In this document: positions 26,162 to 35,633 of the stretch, piece after piece | How the letters are laid out: the number at the start of each line of letters is the position of its first letter | Position numbering within the stretch: position 1 is the stretch's first letter | Source: Loki-b32 sp048941605 | GTDB taxonomy: Archaea; Asgardarchaeota; Lokiarchaeia; Sigyniarchaeales; SOKP01 | Length of the DNA: 64,000 nt | Direction of reading: 5' to 3' | Assembly (NCBI GenBank): GCA_048941605.1 | Contig: JBHLNL010000002.1 | Span: 1 to 64,000 of the forward strand | The notes under the pieces: model-generated | What the model saw: only the letters and a program-made list of their open reading frames with translations | What the model was told of the DNA's origin: nothing | The model's database searches: none | Program-made: the position numbers and the translations under genes

Positions 26162-27796
26162 TTATTTAATAAATAATTTAGAAACATATACTCCATCTAA
26201 TTTATACCCTAAATTCCTGAAAAAGTCCCTTGCTCCAAAACCACTTATAACAGCTAATTTTTTTACATCAAACTCTTTAAATGCTATTTTTTCAGCATTT
26301 TCCATCAATAACTTTCCATATCCTTGATGTTGTATTTGAGTATAATAATTTGGTTTCATATCTTTTGGAACAAGTTCGCCAACCACTTTAATTTCTCTGA
26401 CGATCATAGTTTTTCCATCATTTAATTCGGGTCTGTGAGCAAATTCAGAAGGCTTTCGTAAGCGTAAATACCCTACCAAATAATCTTCCTTTTTATTCTC
26501 ATATGATAGGAATATTTCAGTTCCTTCTGATGCTTCATAATCTAATCGATATAATTTTACTTCATCGAAAGATTGTTTATCAAATACTCTTTTTTTCTTG
26601 CTAATTCCATATTCACGACATCTAATACATTTGCATGTTTCGTTAATTTCTGTTAATCTATCATGGACTAGTTGCCTTAAATTGCTATTTTTACATCCCG
26701 CTTCGATTAAATTTGCAGGGATGTCTCTCATAATTCTTTGTATTCGAACGTAAGGAGGAAGATTTATTTTAGCTCTCACTATTAAATCTATCAATTCTTT
26801 ATCAGAATAAGGTGAATATTTTCCTTCTTTCCACCAGTTATACAATTCAGTACCATTTATTACCAGAGTTGGATAAATTTTTAACATATCTGGTCGATAA
26901 TTAGAATTAGAATATAATTCATCGAATAATTGCATATCTTTAGAATAATTAGAACCAGGTAGGTTGGGCATTATATGAGCATTGATTTTTAATCCAGCAT
27001 CTTTGGCAATTCTGATTGCTTCTATACTATCTTCTATAGTATGAGCTCTCTTCACTAATGTATATATATCCTCAAATACAGTTTGAATACCTAGCTCAAC
27101 TCGAGTTGTACCGTAATTTAACATACGATCTACATCTTTTTCTTTACAGTAATCAGGTCTTGTTTCTAAAGTTATCCCTATAACACGTCTTCTGGATCTC
27201 TCAGCGAGTTTCTTAGCTTGTTCTAAAGTATCTACTCTTTTTTCAATAATTCCTTCTAATGCTCCTTTTATGAATTCTTCCTGATACTTTGAGTTAGTTG
27301 ATAAAAATGTACCTCCCATAATGATTAATTCAATTTTATCAACTTTATGGCCTATTGCTTCTAAATCATTAATTCTGCTTTGAACCTGTAAATAGGGATC
27401 ATAATCATTATGAATGGATCTCATAGCTGCAGGTTCACGACCAGTATAACTTTGGGCAACTTTTTCTCCAGGTTGAGAGTCTTGACCCGGACAATATATA
27501 CAAGTTCCAGGACATGGAAGTGGTTTAGTCATAATAGCTATTACAGACACTCCAGATAATGTTCTAGTTATTCTCCTTTTAAGAATCTGAGTTATGGTAT
27601 TTTTTTCTTCCTCTGTAGCAAAATCCAAAATAGTGGCATTTTTTATAACTTTATTATAATTATACTTTTTACCTATCCTTCCCTTAATATTTGTTATTTT
27701 GTCGCGAGGGGTTTCTGGGTTTTTTTCTAAATAATCTATTATCTCTCGAGAAATCTTTTTAATTATTTCGTGATTTTCAATTTCTAAGGAACCCAT
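26162..27796 (-). CDS. elp3: tRNA uridine-34 carboxymethyl/acetyl enzyme Elp3
   Basis: Archaeal Elp3, which modifies wobble uridine at carbon 5 in tRNA. The radical SAM domain has Cys95, Cys99 and Cys102 (PCPGTCIYCPGQ) for the 4Fe-4S cluster. Typical segments follow: SYTGREPAAMRS, GGTFLST and RPDYCKEKDVDRM. The C-terminal GNAT domain has HQGYGKLLMENAEKIAF and FFRNLGYKLDGVY. Length 544 matches the family. Archaeal Elp3 works without the other Elongator subunits. Confidence 0.96.
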   Translation of the reverse strand: MGSLEIENHEIIKKISREIIDYLEKNPETPRDKITNIKGRIGKKYNYNKVIKNATILDFATEEEKNTITQILKRRITRTLSGVSVIAIMTKPLPCPGTCIYCPGQDSQPGEKVAQSYTGREPAAMRSIHNDYDPYLQVQSRINDLEAIGHKVDKIELIIMGGTFLSTNSKYQEEFIKGALEGIIEKRVDTLEQAKKLAERSRRRVIGITLETRPDYCKEKDVDRMLNYGTTRVELGIQTVFEDIYTLVKRAHTIEDSIEAIRIAKDAGLKINAHIMPNLPGSNYSKDMQLFDELYSNSNYRPDMLKIYPTLVINGTELYNWWKEGKYSPYSDKELIDLIVRAKINLPPYVRIQRIMRDIPANLIEAGCKNSNLRQLVHDRLTEINETCKCIRCREYGISKKKRVFDKQSFDEVKLYRLDYEASEGTEIFLSYENKKEDYLVGYLRLRKPSEFAHRPELNDGKTMIVREIKVVGELVPKDMKPNYYTQIQHQGYGKLLMENAEKIAFKEFDVKKLAVISGFGARDFFRNLGYKLDGVYVSKLFIK

Positions 27797-27912
27797 TATT
27801 TTTGAAGGAAAGGTAATTTGATATGCTTTAAAGGTTTTATAATTTTCAAGTATAATATTAAGAGATTAAGTAAATATTTTGTGATTTGAGCAATCTAAAT
27901 TCAAATTTCTTT

Positions 27913-28767
27913 TTAATCAATTGAGATTTTTTTTCCAGTGAAATCCCTTTGGTATTTTCCAAAATCTTGAATTTTCTTTAAAGTATCAGAATCAAAAATA
28001 GGACCATCTTTACATACAAGTAAGCCTAATGGATCCAAAGTACATAATCCACACAATCCACAGCCACATCTCATTATTCGCTCAAGACTTGCTTGAAGCT
28101 CGATATTCCATTTTTCACATATTTCATAGATCGAATATAGCATTTTTTCAGGACCGCAAGTGTAGACTATTGCATTTGAAAGAAGTCTCTTCGAGTAAGT
28201 CGTCAATATTCTTTCAAAAGCCTCAGTCGCAAGGCCTTTGGTTCCTAAACTCCCATCTTCGGTGCAATAAAAAATGTCATTAGAATTCTTGTCTAACATT
28301 TGTTTTTGAGTTGTAAACATTAATTCACTTTTGACGTTTGCACCTTGAATTAGAATAAAAGAAATTTTATGTTCATATAGCTCTTGGGAAAGAAAACGAA
28401 GAGGAGCCATACCAATTCCCCCCCCTATTAAAAATATATATTTTGACTTCTCTTTCGGAATTTTAAAGTAGTTACCCAAAGGTCCTCTAACACCAATAAA
28501 ATCCCCCTTCTTTAAGTTAAAAATTGCATTGGTGCATTCACCAACATTTTTTACAGTAATCGCCCAATTTCGATTATTATCACAGCCAGATATAGACATA
28601 GGTATCTCATCAACTCCAGGCACCCATACCATAATAAATTGCCCTGGTTTAGGAATAATGTAGTTTTTAATAGTGTTGTTCTTCATAGAGAAAGTAAAAG
28701 TTCTAACGTCATTACATTCATCAATTATTTCTTGAACTTTCACTGTTTTTATTATATTTTCAGTCAA
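27913..28767 (-). CDS. pyrK: Dihydroorotate dehydrogenase electron-transfer subunit
   Basis: Flavoprotein that passes electrons from PyrD to NAD in pyrimidine synthesis. An FAD-binding ferredoxin-reductase barrel (PGQFIMVWVPG near 42-52) precedes the NAD-binding half (YIFLIGGGIGMAPLRFLSQE). A C-terminal 2Fe-2S motif reads MRCGCGLCGLC and LLVCKDGP. Length 284 is normal. The start overlaps the end of pyrD by 8 nt, consistent with a type 1B (PyrK-linked) enzyme. Confidence 0.93.
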   Translation of the reverse strand: MTENIIKTVKVQEIIDECNDVRTFTFSMKNNTIKNYIIPKPGQFIMVWVPGVDEIPMSISGCDNNRNWAITVKNVGECTNAIFNLKKGDFIGVRGPLGNYFKIPKEKSKYIFLIGGGIGMAPLRFLSQELYEHKISFILIQGANVKSELMFTTQKQMLDKNSNDIFYCTEDGSLGTKGLATEAFERILTTYSKRLLSNAIVYTCGPEKMLYSIYEICEKWNIELQASLERIMRCGCGLCGLCTLDPLGLLVCKDGPIFDSDTLKKIQDFGKYQRDFTGKKISID

Positions 28768-29686
28768 AATCAGGCACCTCTTGAGTTTTGAACTGATGAG
28801 CTAAACCCTTTATATCATTTATAGATTTAAATTTATTATTTTTTAGATATTGAGTTATCCCATGATTAATATCAATAAGGATTTCCACTCCGTTATATAA
28901 AGCAGTTCCAATTTGTACTGCTGAAGCTCCAGCTAAAAAGAATTCAACAACATCTTGCCAAGAATCTATTCCTCCACACCCTATTATTGGGATTTTTAGT
29001 GTTTTATATAAATCATATACTTTTTTTACAGCTATAGGATGAATTGCCTTCCCGGAAAGTCCACCACTTCCATGGGATAAAATAGGTCTTTTAGTATTTA
29101 CATCTATTTTCAATGCTGATAAAGTATTTATAGCAACCACGCCGTCAGCACCAGCTTTCTCAGCTGCTAAGGCAATTTCTACTATATTTGTTACATTGGG
29201 ATTTAATTTTACAAAAAGAGGGATACTAAGTTTGTTTTTTAAAAATTTTACAATCTCAGAAGTTAAATCTTTATCAATACCTATGCAAGATATTTCAGCA
29301 TGTGGACATGAGATATTTATTTCAATCGCATCAGCTCCTGCGTTTTCAGCTTTAGTGGCAACATCCAGATAGACTTCCTTGGTATCACCAAAAACACTTA
29401 CTATTAATGGAATGTTGTACTTCTTAATTTCATTTATTTCTGAAATAAAATCATCGATCCCGGGATTTCCGAGACCCACACTATTCATAAATGTTCCAGG
29501 ATATATCTCTATTATAGATGGATTTTTATATCCTTTTCTCGGTATTGGTCCTATTGATTTTGTAGTGACAGCACCAGCTCCAGCATCAATTACTCTTTTC
29601 ATTGAAGAAAAAGATACTCCTAAAATTCCTGAAGCTAAAATAATAGGAGATTTTAGTTTTAAACCAGCAAGATTTACTTCTAGCAT
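28760..29686 (-). CDS. pyrD: Dihydroorotate dehydrogenase catalytic subunit
   Basis: FMN-dependent class 1B dihydroorotate dehydrogenase, oxidising dihydroorotate to orotate. The TIM barrel contains LKSPIILASGILGVS at the N-terminus, NSVGLGNPGID, AIEINISCPH with the catalytic Cys, and GGLSGKAIHPIA, then GCGGIDSW near the C-terminus. Length 308 is typical. It overlaps pyrK by 8 nt. It is divergently transcribed from nop5 across 78 nt. Confidence 0.95.
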   Translation of the reverse strand: MLEVNLAGLKLKSPIILASGILGVSFSSMKRVIDAGAGAVTTKSIGPIPRKGYKNPSIIEIYPGTFMNSVGLGNPGIDDFISEINEIKKYNIPLIVSVFGDTKEVYLDVATKAENAGADAIEINISCPHAEISCIGIDKDLTSEIVKFLKNKLSIPLFVKLNPNVTNIVEIALAAEKAGADGVVAINTLSALKIDVNTKRPILSHGSGGLSGKAIHPIAVKKVYDLYKTLKIPIIGCGGIDSWQDVVEFFLAGASAVQIGTALYNGVEILIDINHGITQYLKNNKFKSINDIKGLAHQFKTQEVPDFD

Positions 29687-29764
29687 TTTTTAAAAGACAA
29701 TAATGATTATAGTTTTATAATAATTATTAATGAAGGAAAAATAAGTATAAATTAGCCAATCATA

Positions 29765-30964
29765 ATGAAGTCTTACATAGCAGATACTTTAATTGGAATT
29801 TTTGCATTTGATGAGACTGGAAACATCTTAAATTTTATTGATTTTGATGATGATCACGAAAAAATCCTTGAATTTTATGAATCATTAGAAAATAATATTA
29901 TTCAAAAAGTGTTTGAGAATTTTTTAGTGCAATTGAAAAATTCTGGTTTTAATGAATTTATATTTGATAATAAAAAATTAGCATCATTAACTTCAGAAAA
30001 ACTAGGATATAAAACTATTATTGAGAGAAAATCGTTAGAACTCAAAGCATTTCGTTTAAATCTGGAATATAACTTAAAAAAAATTGGAATAAACAAAAAT
30101 AGTGAAGATATCCTTTCACAGTACAAAGAAATAAGCGACAAATTAACAAGAAGAAGAGTTAGCCAAGCTAGTGGACATTTTGATAATAAAATTACTCAAA
30201 TTATTACAGTTTTAGACGTGATTAAAAAGTCAATAAGTCTATTCTCAAGTCATCTAAGAGAATGGTATGGTTTACATTTCCCCGAGTTAACTGATAAAAT
30301 TATTGAGGATAACATGATTGTAGCAAAATTGATTTCAATTATAGGATCTAGGGAAAATTTTACATTTGAAAATATAAATAAAGAGTTTGATTTAAAGGAA
30401 AGTAAGATTAAAGCTTTAGAGCATTATGCTTTACAGTCAATGGGTGCAAATATTGATCTCTCTATGATACAAAAATATGCTGACCAAATTATTTCATTGG
30501 ATAAATATCGGGTAGAGTTAGAGAATCATTTAGAAGGGTTGTTGGAAGATTATGCTCCTAATGTTAATGCAATAATTGGATCTTTGATCGGAGCTAAATT
30601 AATAGCTAAAGCAGGAAGTTTACAGAAATTAGCTTACATGCCAGCGTCTAGAATCCAATTATTAGGAGCAGAAAAAGCTTTATATAGATTTCTTAAATCT
30701 GGGGAAAAAAGACCTAAACATGGATTAATTTTCCAATGGAATCAAATAAGATCGGCAAAACCATATAATAGAGGGAAAATTGCACGTGTCGTAGCAGGGA
30801 AAATTGGAGTTGCTGCTAAATTAGATTATTTTAGTGGAGAATTCATTGGTGATAAATTATCACATGAAATTGAAGCAAAAATCAAAGAAATCGATGTTAA
30901 ATATCCAAATCCTCCCAAAAAAAAGCCGCCTCAAAAAAGTAAGAAAAAAGCAAAAAAAAGATAA
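29765..30964 (+). CDS. nop5: C/D box sRNP core protein Nop5 (Nop56/58)
   Basis: Core scaffold of the archaeal C/D box RNP that guides 2'-O-methylation. It binds fibrillarin through its N-terminal domain (1-115), dimerises through a coiled coil (about 125-245), and binds L7Ae-RNA through the C-terminal Nop domain. The GAEKALYRFLKSGEKRPKHG signature lies near 302-321. The C-terminal 25 residues are a Lys/Pro tail, as in other archaea. It is followed after 19 nt by flpA, the canonical pair. Confidence 0.95.
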   Translation: MKSYIADTLIGIFAFDETGNILNFIDFDDDHEKILEFYESLENNIIQKVFENFLVQLKNSGFNEFIFDNKKLASLTSEKLGYKTIIERKSLELKAFRLNLEYNLKKIGINKNSEDILSQYKEISDKLTRRRVSQASGHFDNKITQIITVLDVIKKSISLFSSHLREWYGLHFPELTDKIIEDNMIVAKLISIIGSRENFTFENINKEFDLKESKIKALEHYALQSMGANIDLSMIQKYADQIISLDKYRVELENHLEGLLEDYAPNVNAIIGSLIGAKLIAKAGSLQKLAYMPASRIQLLGAEKALYRFLKSGEKRPKHGLIFQWNQIRSAKPYNRGKIARVVAGKIGVAAKLDYFSGEFIGDKLSHEIEAKIKEIDVKYPNPPKKKPPQKSKKKAKKR

Positions 30965-30983
30965 TTAGGTAATATGAAAAAAA

Positions 30984-31682
30984 ATGTCTAAAATAGAAAT
31001 TAGAAATCATCCTAAATTTTCCAATGTTTTTATATCTGGCCCTCCAGAAAAATTGAGACTTTATACAAGAAATTTAGATGTAGGAAAAAGGATATACGGT
31101 GAGAGATTGATAAATTATAAGGGTATCGAGTATAGAGAATGGGATCCATTTAGAAGTAAATTAGCTGCATTAATTTTGGAAAACCCTATGACAAATTTTT
31201 TATCAGATAATTTAAAATGTTTATATTTAGGAGCTTCATCAGGCACATCTATATCTCATCTTTCAGATATTATACCTTCTGGAATCATCTACGGAGTAGA
31301 ATTTGCAGAAAGAAGTATGAGGCAACTAATTCAAAATAGTTCAAATCGAAAAAATATTATTCCAATCTTAGGAGATGCACGGTTTCCGGGTAGTTATGGT
31401 AAACATATATTTACTAACATAGATTTAATTTATCAAGATGTTGCACAACCACGACAAGCTGAGATTGCGTTGGAAAATTGCACTTATTACTTAAAAAATG
31501 AAGGAGTTTTGGTTATTGCTATCAAATCTCAATCAATTGACAGTATTCAAAAATCAGAACTGACTTTTGCTCAAGAGAAAAAAATACTCGAAACCGCAGG
31601 ATATATCATACTAGAGAGTATTAATATCCATAAATATGCTGCAAATCATATTATATTAATCGTTAAAAAAGAAACTAATTAA
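30984..31682 (+). CDS. flpA: Fibrillarin-like rRNA/tRNA 2'-O-methyltransferase
   Basis: SAM-dependent methyltransferase of the C/D box RNP. It shows ERLINYKGIEYREWDPFRSK near 40-59, LYLGASSGTSISHLSDI (SAM-binding motif I) near 83-99, YGVEFAERSMRQL, and ILGDARFP. The catalytic Asp lies in DLIYQDVAQPRQ. Length 232 is typical. The 3' end overlaps the convergent rnhB gene by 8 nt. Confidence 0.96.
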   Translation: MSKIEIRNHPKFSNVFISGPPEKLRLYTRNLDVGKRIYGERLINYKGIEYREWDPFRSKLAALILENPMTNFLSDNLKCLYLGASSGTSISHLSDIIPSGIIYGVEFAERSMRQLIQNSSNRKNIIPILGDARFPGSYGKHIFTNIDLIYQDVAQPRQAEIALENCTYYLKNEGVLVIAIKSQSIDSIQKSELTFAQEKKILETAGYIILESINIHKYAANHIILIVKKETN

Positions 31683-32403
31683 GAAAGTCAGTGATTTTTT
31701 TATTAGAGATCTCTTCATTTATTATTTTTTTGGTTGTATCCCAGGATTTTCTCGCAAACTTGGGCACTTTTTTATTTCTTTTTATATAATTTCTTAGGAA
31801 TTCAATTGTTCTAACATCGGAAGGGTAACCCGAACCAAATTCTCCATATTTTTCATTGAGTTCTTCAACTATTGCATCCCTTTTGTCTTTGGCTATTATG
31901 GACCCCGCTGAAACAATTGGATATATATCATCGGCCTTATGTTTGGAAATTATTTTTTTAGGAGAATAATTTAGTAATCTTTCTATTGATTTACCAAATC
32001 TTTTTTCATTTACGTCAGCAGCATCTAAATAAATAGTATCTGGTTTCAAATTATTAATAATTTCTGCCATCTTAATTTCTTCAAGTCGGTTCATGGTAAT
32101 TTTATTAACTTCTCTCTCATCAATCTCTTGAGGACTAATTACAATAATTTTATGTGAGTGGCAATTATCTTTCAAGATATGAGCTAATTCACTTCTCTTT
32201 TTTGGAGATAATTTTTTTGAGTCTTTAACACCTATTTCAGATAAAAAACTAAGTTTAGATTTATAAAAGCATATACCACATAAAACCATGGGACCTAAGA
32301 CAGAGCCTACTGACATTTAATTCGATTTGAATTAAATTCTACCAGCCTCGTCTATCCCACATATTAGTTCTGTTTCATCCTCATGAATCTTGAATGAGTT
32401 CAA
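31675..32403 (-). CDS. rnhB: Ribonuclease HII, gene split by a predicted BHB intron
   Basis: Type 2 RNase H, which cleaves RNA in RNA-DNA hybrids. Exon 2 (32308-31675) encodes most of the enzyme, including YLDAADV and HKADDIYPIVSAGSIIAKDK with catalytic Asp residues. An ORF starting at the ATG at 32316 would lack the essential GIDEAGRG motif. That motif lies upstream in exon 1 (32403-32339), same strand, and the two are separated by 30 nt with two in-frame TAA codons. Removing those 30 nt gives CGIDEAGRGSVLGPMVLCG in one 232-residue frame. The start is probably TTG at 32403, overlapping the upstream regulator gene by 23 nt; no ATG is in frame. Confidence 0.85.
32309..32338 (-). other. Predicted 30-nt BHB intron in rnhB mRNA
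   Basis: The inner stem has 9-bp arms ATTTAATTC and GAATTAAAT around a 5-nt loop. The central helix is TGGT with GTCA (4 pairs, two of them wobble). The two 3-nt bulges are AGA, cut AG/A, and GTA, cut GT/A. The outer stem is GAGGC with GGCTC, with one G-G mismatch. Cutting after the second bulge nucleotide on each side, as in the tRNA-Ser intron, joins AG to AGGC and restores Arg-Gly of GIDEAGRG in frame. Confidence 0.8.
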
Positions 32404-33382
32404 TGAATTCTTCTTCATCATCTACTTCTTCAAGGTTTTTAATTTTAACAATAGGAATATTTGTTTTTTTAAACGGTTCAGGAATTTTGATATCATTGTC
32501 TATTATGAAAAGTGAAGTTTTATGGAATAAATCTGTGAACATTTTTAAGCAATGAAAGCTCATCTCATTGATTTTACCTTGTTCCTCAGAGATACCAGAA
32601 AATAGAGGATAAAACCCATCAAATTTTATTTTATCAGAGTGAGAGTATAACGATAATTTGAAAGGTATTGATCCTTTCTTATACCAATAAGAAGAAAGCC
32701 CTATGTCTTTTATTATATCTTGAACATGGGATTCAAATTCACTTAATTCTTTTTCTTCCAATAATTCTTTTTCTTCTGTATAATCCTTAATAGTCCACCC
32801 AAAAACGTTAATTTTTTTAAATAGTTCATTACTGTTTAAGATTTCTAATATTCTTTCAGCAATTTTCTCAGAAGGTCTCATAGATTCATTTTCATATGAA
32901 CAAATAGTCCGCTTAGTCACTCCTAAGACTTCTGATAATTCCTTTCTTGTTATTGAATAGTTTTCTCTCAAGGTTTTCATCAAAGCACCATCTAAAAATA
33001 CTACCCCACCACCTCTTCTTGCTAAGATATAAGGGTATTTATCACTTAGGATATTCTCAAATGTGTTTAGTGTTATAAAGGGTAAACCTTCTCTTACATA
33101 AATAGTATTATCTTCTAATTTTTGATATCGATTTCTAATTCCAATTAATAATGGTTTTGATTTGAGGATTAAGGATAAAGATTTAATATCACGAATTGTA
33201 TCTTGATTCAGGTTATCTATATTAGGAAAAATTTTAATACTAAATACTAAATCATCTTTTTTAACTAAAAGATCAAAACAGAATTTACTTTTTGTAGTGG
33301 CAAAATTACCCAATGCTAATGTTTCATAATTTGCTTTTTTTAACAAGCTGTCAATTCTTTGAATTATCTTTTCAATCATCAA
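32381..33382 (-). CDS. Archaeal HTH-type transcriptional regulator
   Basis: A 333-residue archaeal regulator of the type with an N-terminal nuclease-like or effector domain (1-125), a central XRE helix-turn-helix (YSITRKELSEVLGVTKRTIC near 140-159) and a C-terminal domain of about 150 residues. LARRGGGVVFLDG precedes the HTH. This layout is typical of a widespread conserved archaeal regulator with unknown targets. Two ATG codons start the frame. Its 3' end overlaps the predicted start of rnhB, so the two are probably one transcript. Confidence 0.8.
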   Translation of the reverse strand: MMIEKIIQRIDSLLKKANYETLALGNFATTKSKFCFDLLVKKDDLVFSIKIFPNIDNLNQDTIRDIKSLSLILKSKPLLIGIRNRYQKLEDNTIYVREGLPFITLNTFENILSDKYPYILARRGGGVVFLDGALMKTLRENYSITRKELSEVLGVTKRTICSYENESMRPSEKIAERILEILNSNELFKKINVFGWTIKDYTEEKELLEEKELSEFESHVQDIIKDIGLSSYWYKKGSIPFKLSLYSHSDKIKFDGFYPLFSGISEEQGKINEMSFHCLKMFTDLFHKTSLFIIDNDIKIPEPFKKTNIPIVKIKNLEEVDDEEEFIELIQDS

Positions 33383-33499
33383 ATCTAATCTTTAAAAATC
33401 AATATTTTATAAAAAAATTATTCTTTTTTGTATTAAGTAATGATATTTTACAAATATATAACTTTTACATTGGAGAATTAATAAATTTTTATAATATTC

Positions 33500-34102
33500 T
33501 TATTTTTCATTAGATAACCTAAGAAGATCTGAATCAGTGATAATCCCTATATAATCATTTTGTTCTTTTACCAGAACAGCTGGATACTTCAAGAGTAAGT
33601 CAGAGATATCCTTTACATTCCAATTTTTATCAATTTCTGGAAATGGTAATTCCTTTATAAGAGATACATCCATATTAATAATTCCTGGATTATCTGTAAT
33701 ATACTTCTGTATTTTTTTTGATGTTATACTACCTATATTCTGATTGTTGTCTATTACTGGTAATTGTGAGATTTCATGTCTGTTCATCAAATCTACTGCT
33801 TCTCTTATCATTGAACTAGATTTGATTGAGATAATCTCCTTAATCATAATGTCTTCAGCATGTTTTTTCGATTTTTCTCGAATTTTCCGCTGATTTTCAA
33901 GGTACTCATATATTTTTTTTAGTTTAGAATATGGAGGATCCACGGTTCCATTTTCAATTCTCGAAATTGTTGACTGTGGAATATTCAATTCTTCTCCAAG
34001 TTCTTTTTGGCTAATATCTAGTTTTTTACGTAAGCGTTTTATATCGCTCAAAGAGGGTAAAATTTCCATTGTATTATCATATTTTTTATGCTTCTTATGC
34101 AT
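33500..34102 (-). CDS. XRE-family regulator with CBS-domain pair
   Basis: Residues about 18-68 form a helix-turn-helix (KKLDISQKELGEELNIPQST then ISRIENG). Residues about 82-200 form two CBS domains (DIMIKEIISIKSSSMIREAV; LLKYPAVLVKEQNDYIGIIT). CBS pairs bind adenosyl ligands such as AMP, ATP or SAM. The gene is divergent from the SAM synthetase gene across 154 nt holding an inverted repeat, so ligand-controlled regulation of SAM supply is an attractive inference. A second ATG at residue 12 could be the start. Confidence 0.85.
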   Translation of the reverse strand: MHKKHKKYDNTMEILPSLSDIKRLRKKLDISQKELGEELNIPQSTISRIENGTVDPPYSKLKKIYEYLENQRKIREKSKKHAEDIMIKEIISIKSSSMIREAVDLMNRHEISQLPVIDNNQNIGSITSKKIQKYITDNPGIINMDVSLIKELPFPEIDKNWNVKDISDLLLKYPAVLVKEQNDYIGIITDSDLLRLSNEK

Positions 34103-34151
34103 ATTATAATTACAAAATATTTATAAACGTTTTTAATTATTATCAGATATG

Positions 34152-34170
34152 AAATGCAATGACTGCATTT
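34152..34170. repeat. Inverted repeat between regulator and SAM synthetase genes
   Basis: AAATGCA and TGCATTT form 7-bp arms around the 5-nt spacer ATGAC. It lies in the divergent intergenic region, 50 nt from the regulator start and about 40 nt upstream of the putative TATA box of the SAM synthetase gene. This is a plausible operator position for the CBS-domain regulator. Confidence 0.45.
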
Positions 34171-34208
34171 TTCATTTAATAAGGAATTTAACTGATAAAT
34201 AATTTAAA

Positions 34209-34221
34209 AATATATTTAAAA
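34209..34221 (+). promoter_or_regulatory. Possible TATA box of SAM synthetase gene
   Basis: The element ATATATTTAAAAG lies about 36-48 nt before the ATG. Transcription starting about 25 nt downstream would give a very short leader, common in archaea. The assignment rests on position and consensus only. Confidence 0.4.
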
Positions 34222-34256
34222 GAACTATTTATTAATTTAGAAGTTGGTTAAATGAA

Positions 34257-35501
34257 ATGTTAAAATTGAGTCTAGCAGATTTTAAACCTATTGAGAAAAG
34301 TGATTTCCCTGAACTCTGTGAAAGGAAAGGAATTGGACATCCCGATACTGTCTGTGATGCTGTTGCAGACGCATGTTCTAGAGCTTTATGTGTTTATTAT
34401 CTTGAAAATTTCGACCGAGTTTATCACCATAATGTCGATAAGGCTGCTCTTGTTGGAGGCACCGCAAGACCTAAATATGGTGGAGGTCAAATCATCCAAC
34501 CACAATACTTTCTAATTGTTGGAAGAGCTATAAATCAGATTCTTAAAGAATGTGGTGATGGTACACATAAACTCGAATATATTCCTATTCCAACGATTTG
34601 CATAGAAACCCAGCGTAAAGTACTTTCTGATATTTTTAGAAACCTTGATCTAAATAGAGATATTCAGTTCGATTATGCAGTTCGGCCAGGATCAATAGAT
34701 TTGACGGGAGTATTTGATGAATCTCACCATACTGAAGAAGTTCCACTAGCTAATGATACAAGTTTTGGAGTTGGCTATGCTCCATATTCAGATGTGGAGA
34801 GAATTACTCTTGAAGCTGAAAAGTTAATTAATTCGGATAAATTTAAAGATAAATGCCCTGCTTCTGGAGAGGATGTTAAAGTTATGACAGAAAGAATGGG
34901 TAATGAAATTGGGATTACTATCGCAGCAGCAATGGTAAGTAAATATATTAAAAATGCAGGTGAATATGTAAATTATACCAATCAAATCAAAGAAGCTGTT
35001 TTGGATTTAGCCTCAGATATTATTCCAGAACGCGAGGTAACATGCCAAGTAAATGTAGCTGACAATATCGAAAAGGGCATCATGTATTTGACCATTACTG
35101 GTACTTCTGCTGAAGCAGGTGATGATGGAGAAGTAGGACGTGGAAACCGATCAAATGGTCTTATAACACCTTGTAGGACAATGAGCTTAGAAGCTGTATG
35201 CGGAAAGAACCCAATTAACCATGTAGGGAAGCTTTATAATGTTCTTGGGACAGAAATCGCAAGAGAGATTGTAAAGAGAGGACAAGGAGATATAATAGAA
35301 GCACATGTTAAACTATTATCTCAAATTGGAAGACCTATAACTGATCCATGGGTAAATTCAATTGAACTAATTCCAGCTGACAATGTCAACTTTTATTCTG
35401 TAAAGAAAATTGCTGAAGAAGTATCAAATGAAAAACTCAGTAAGGAAAGCTTTTTTGATTTAAGAAAAAGACTTATAGCTGGTGAAGTTCAGGTATACTA
35501 A
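34257..35501 (+). CDS. mat: Archaeal S-adenosylmethionine synthetase
   Basis: Makes SAM from methionine and ATP. It is the archaeal-type enzyme, with CERKGIGHPDTVCDAVADACS near residues 21-41, NVDKAALVGGTA near 60-71, GTSAEAGDDGEVGRGNRSNG near 280-299, and TDPWVNSIELIPAD near the C-terminus. Length 414 is close to the family's 400. It is divergent from a CBS-domain regulator that may control it. Confidence 0.96.
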   Translation: MLKLSLADFKPIEKSDFPELCERKGIGHPDTVCDAVADACSRALCVYYLENFDRVYHHNVDKAALVGGTARPKYGGGQIIQPQYFLIVGRAINQILKECGDGTHKLEYIPIPTICIETQRKVLSDIFRNLDLNRDIQFDYAVRPGSIDLTGVFDESHHTEEVPLANDTSFGVGYAPYSDVERITLEAEKLINSDKFKDKCPASGEDVKVMTERMGNEIGITIAAAMVSKYIKNAGEYVNYTNQIKEAVLDLASDIIPEREVTCQVNVADNIEKGIMYLTITGTSAEAGDDGEVGRGNRSNGLITPCRTMSLEAVCGKNPINHVGKLYNVLGTEIAREIVKRGQGDIIEAHVKLLSQIGRPITDPWVNSIELIPADNVNFYSVKKIAEEVSNEKLSKESFFDLRKRLIAGEVQVY

Positions 35502-35633
35502 TATTTTAATGTTGATAAACAAATTTTTATTTTTTATTCTTTTTTTATTTAATAGGTTTTAATTGAAGAAGCAACAGTTAAATTTTATAATTTAACTCTC
35601 CCTTATCTCAAAAAAGATTTCAAAGTGAAATTC

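Noticed and set aside
31675..32316. RNase HII as an intact 213-residue gene starting at ATG 32316
   Set aside because: It begins with MSVGSVLGPM and lacks the catalytic GIDEAGR segment, which is encoded just upstream in frame-compatible form. The ATG lies inside the predicted intron.
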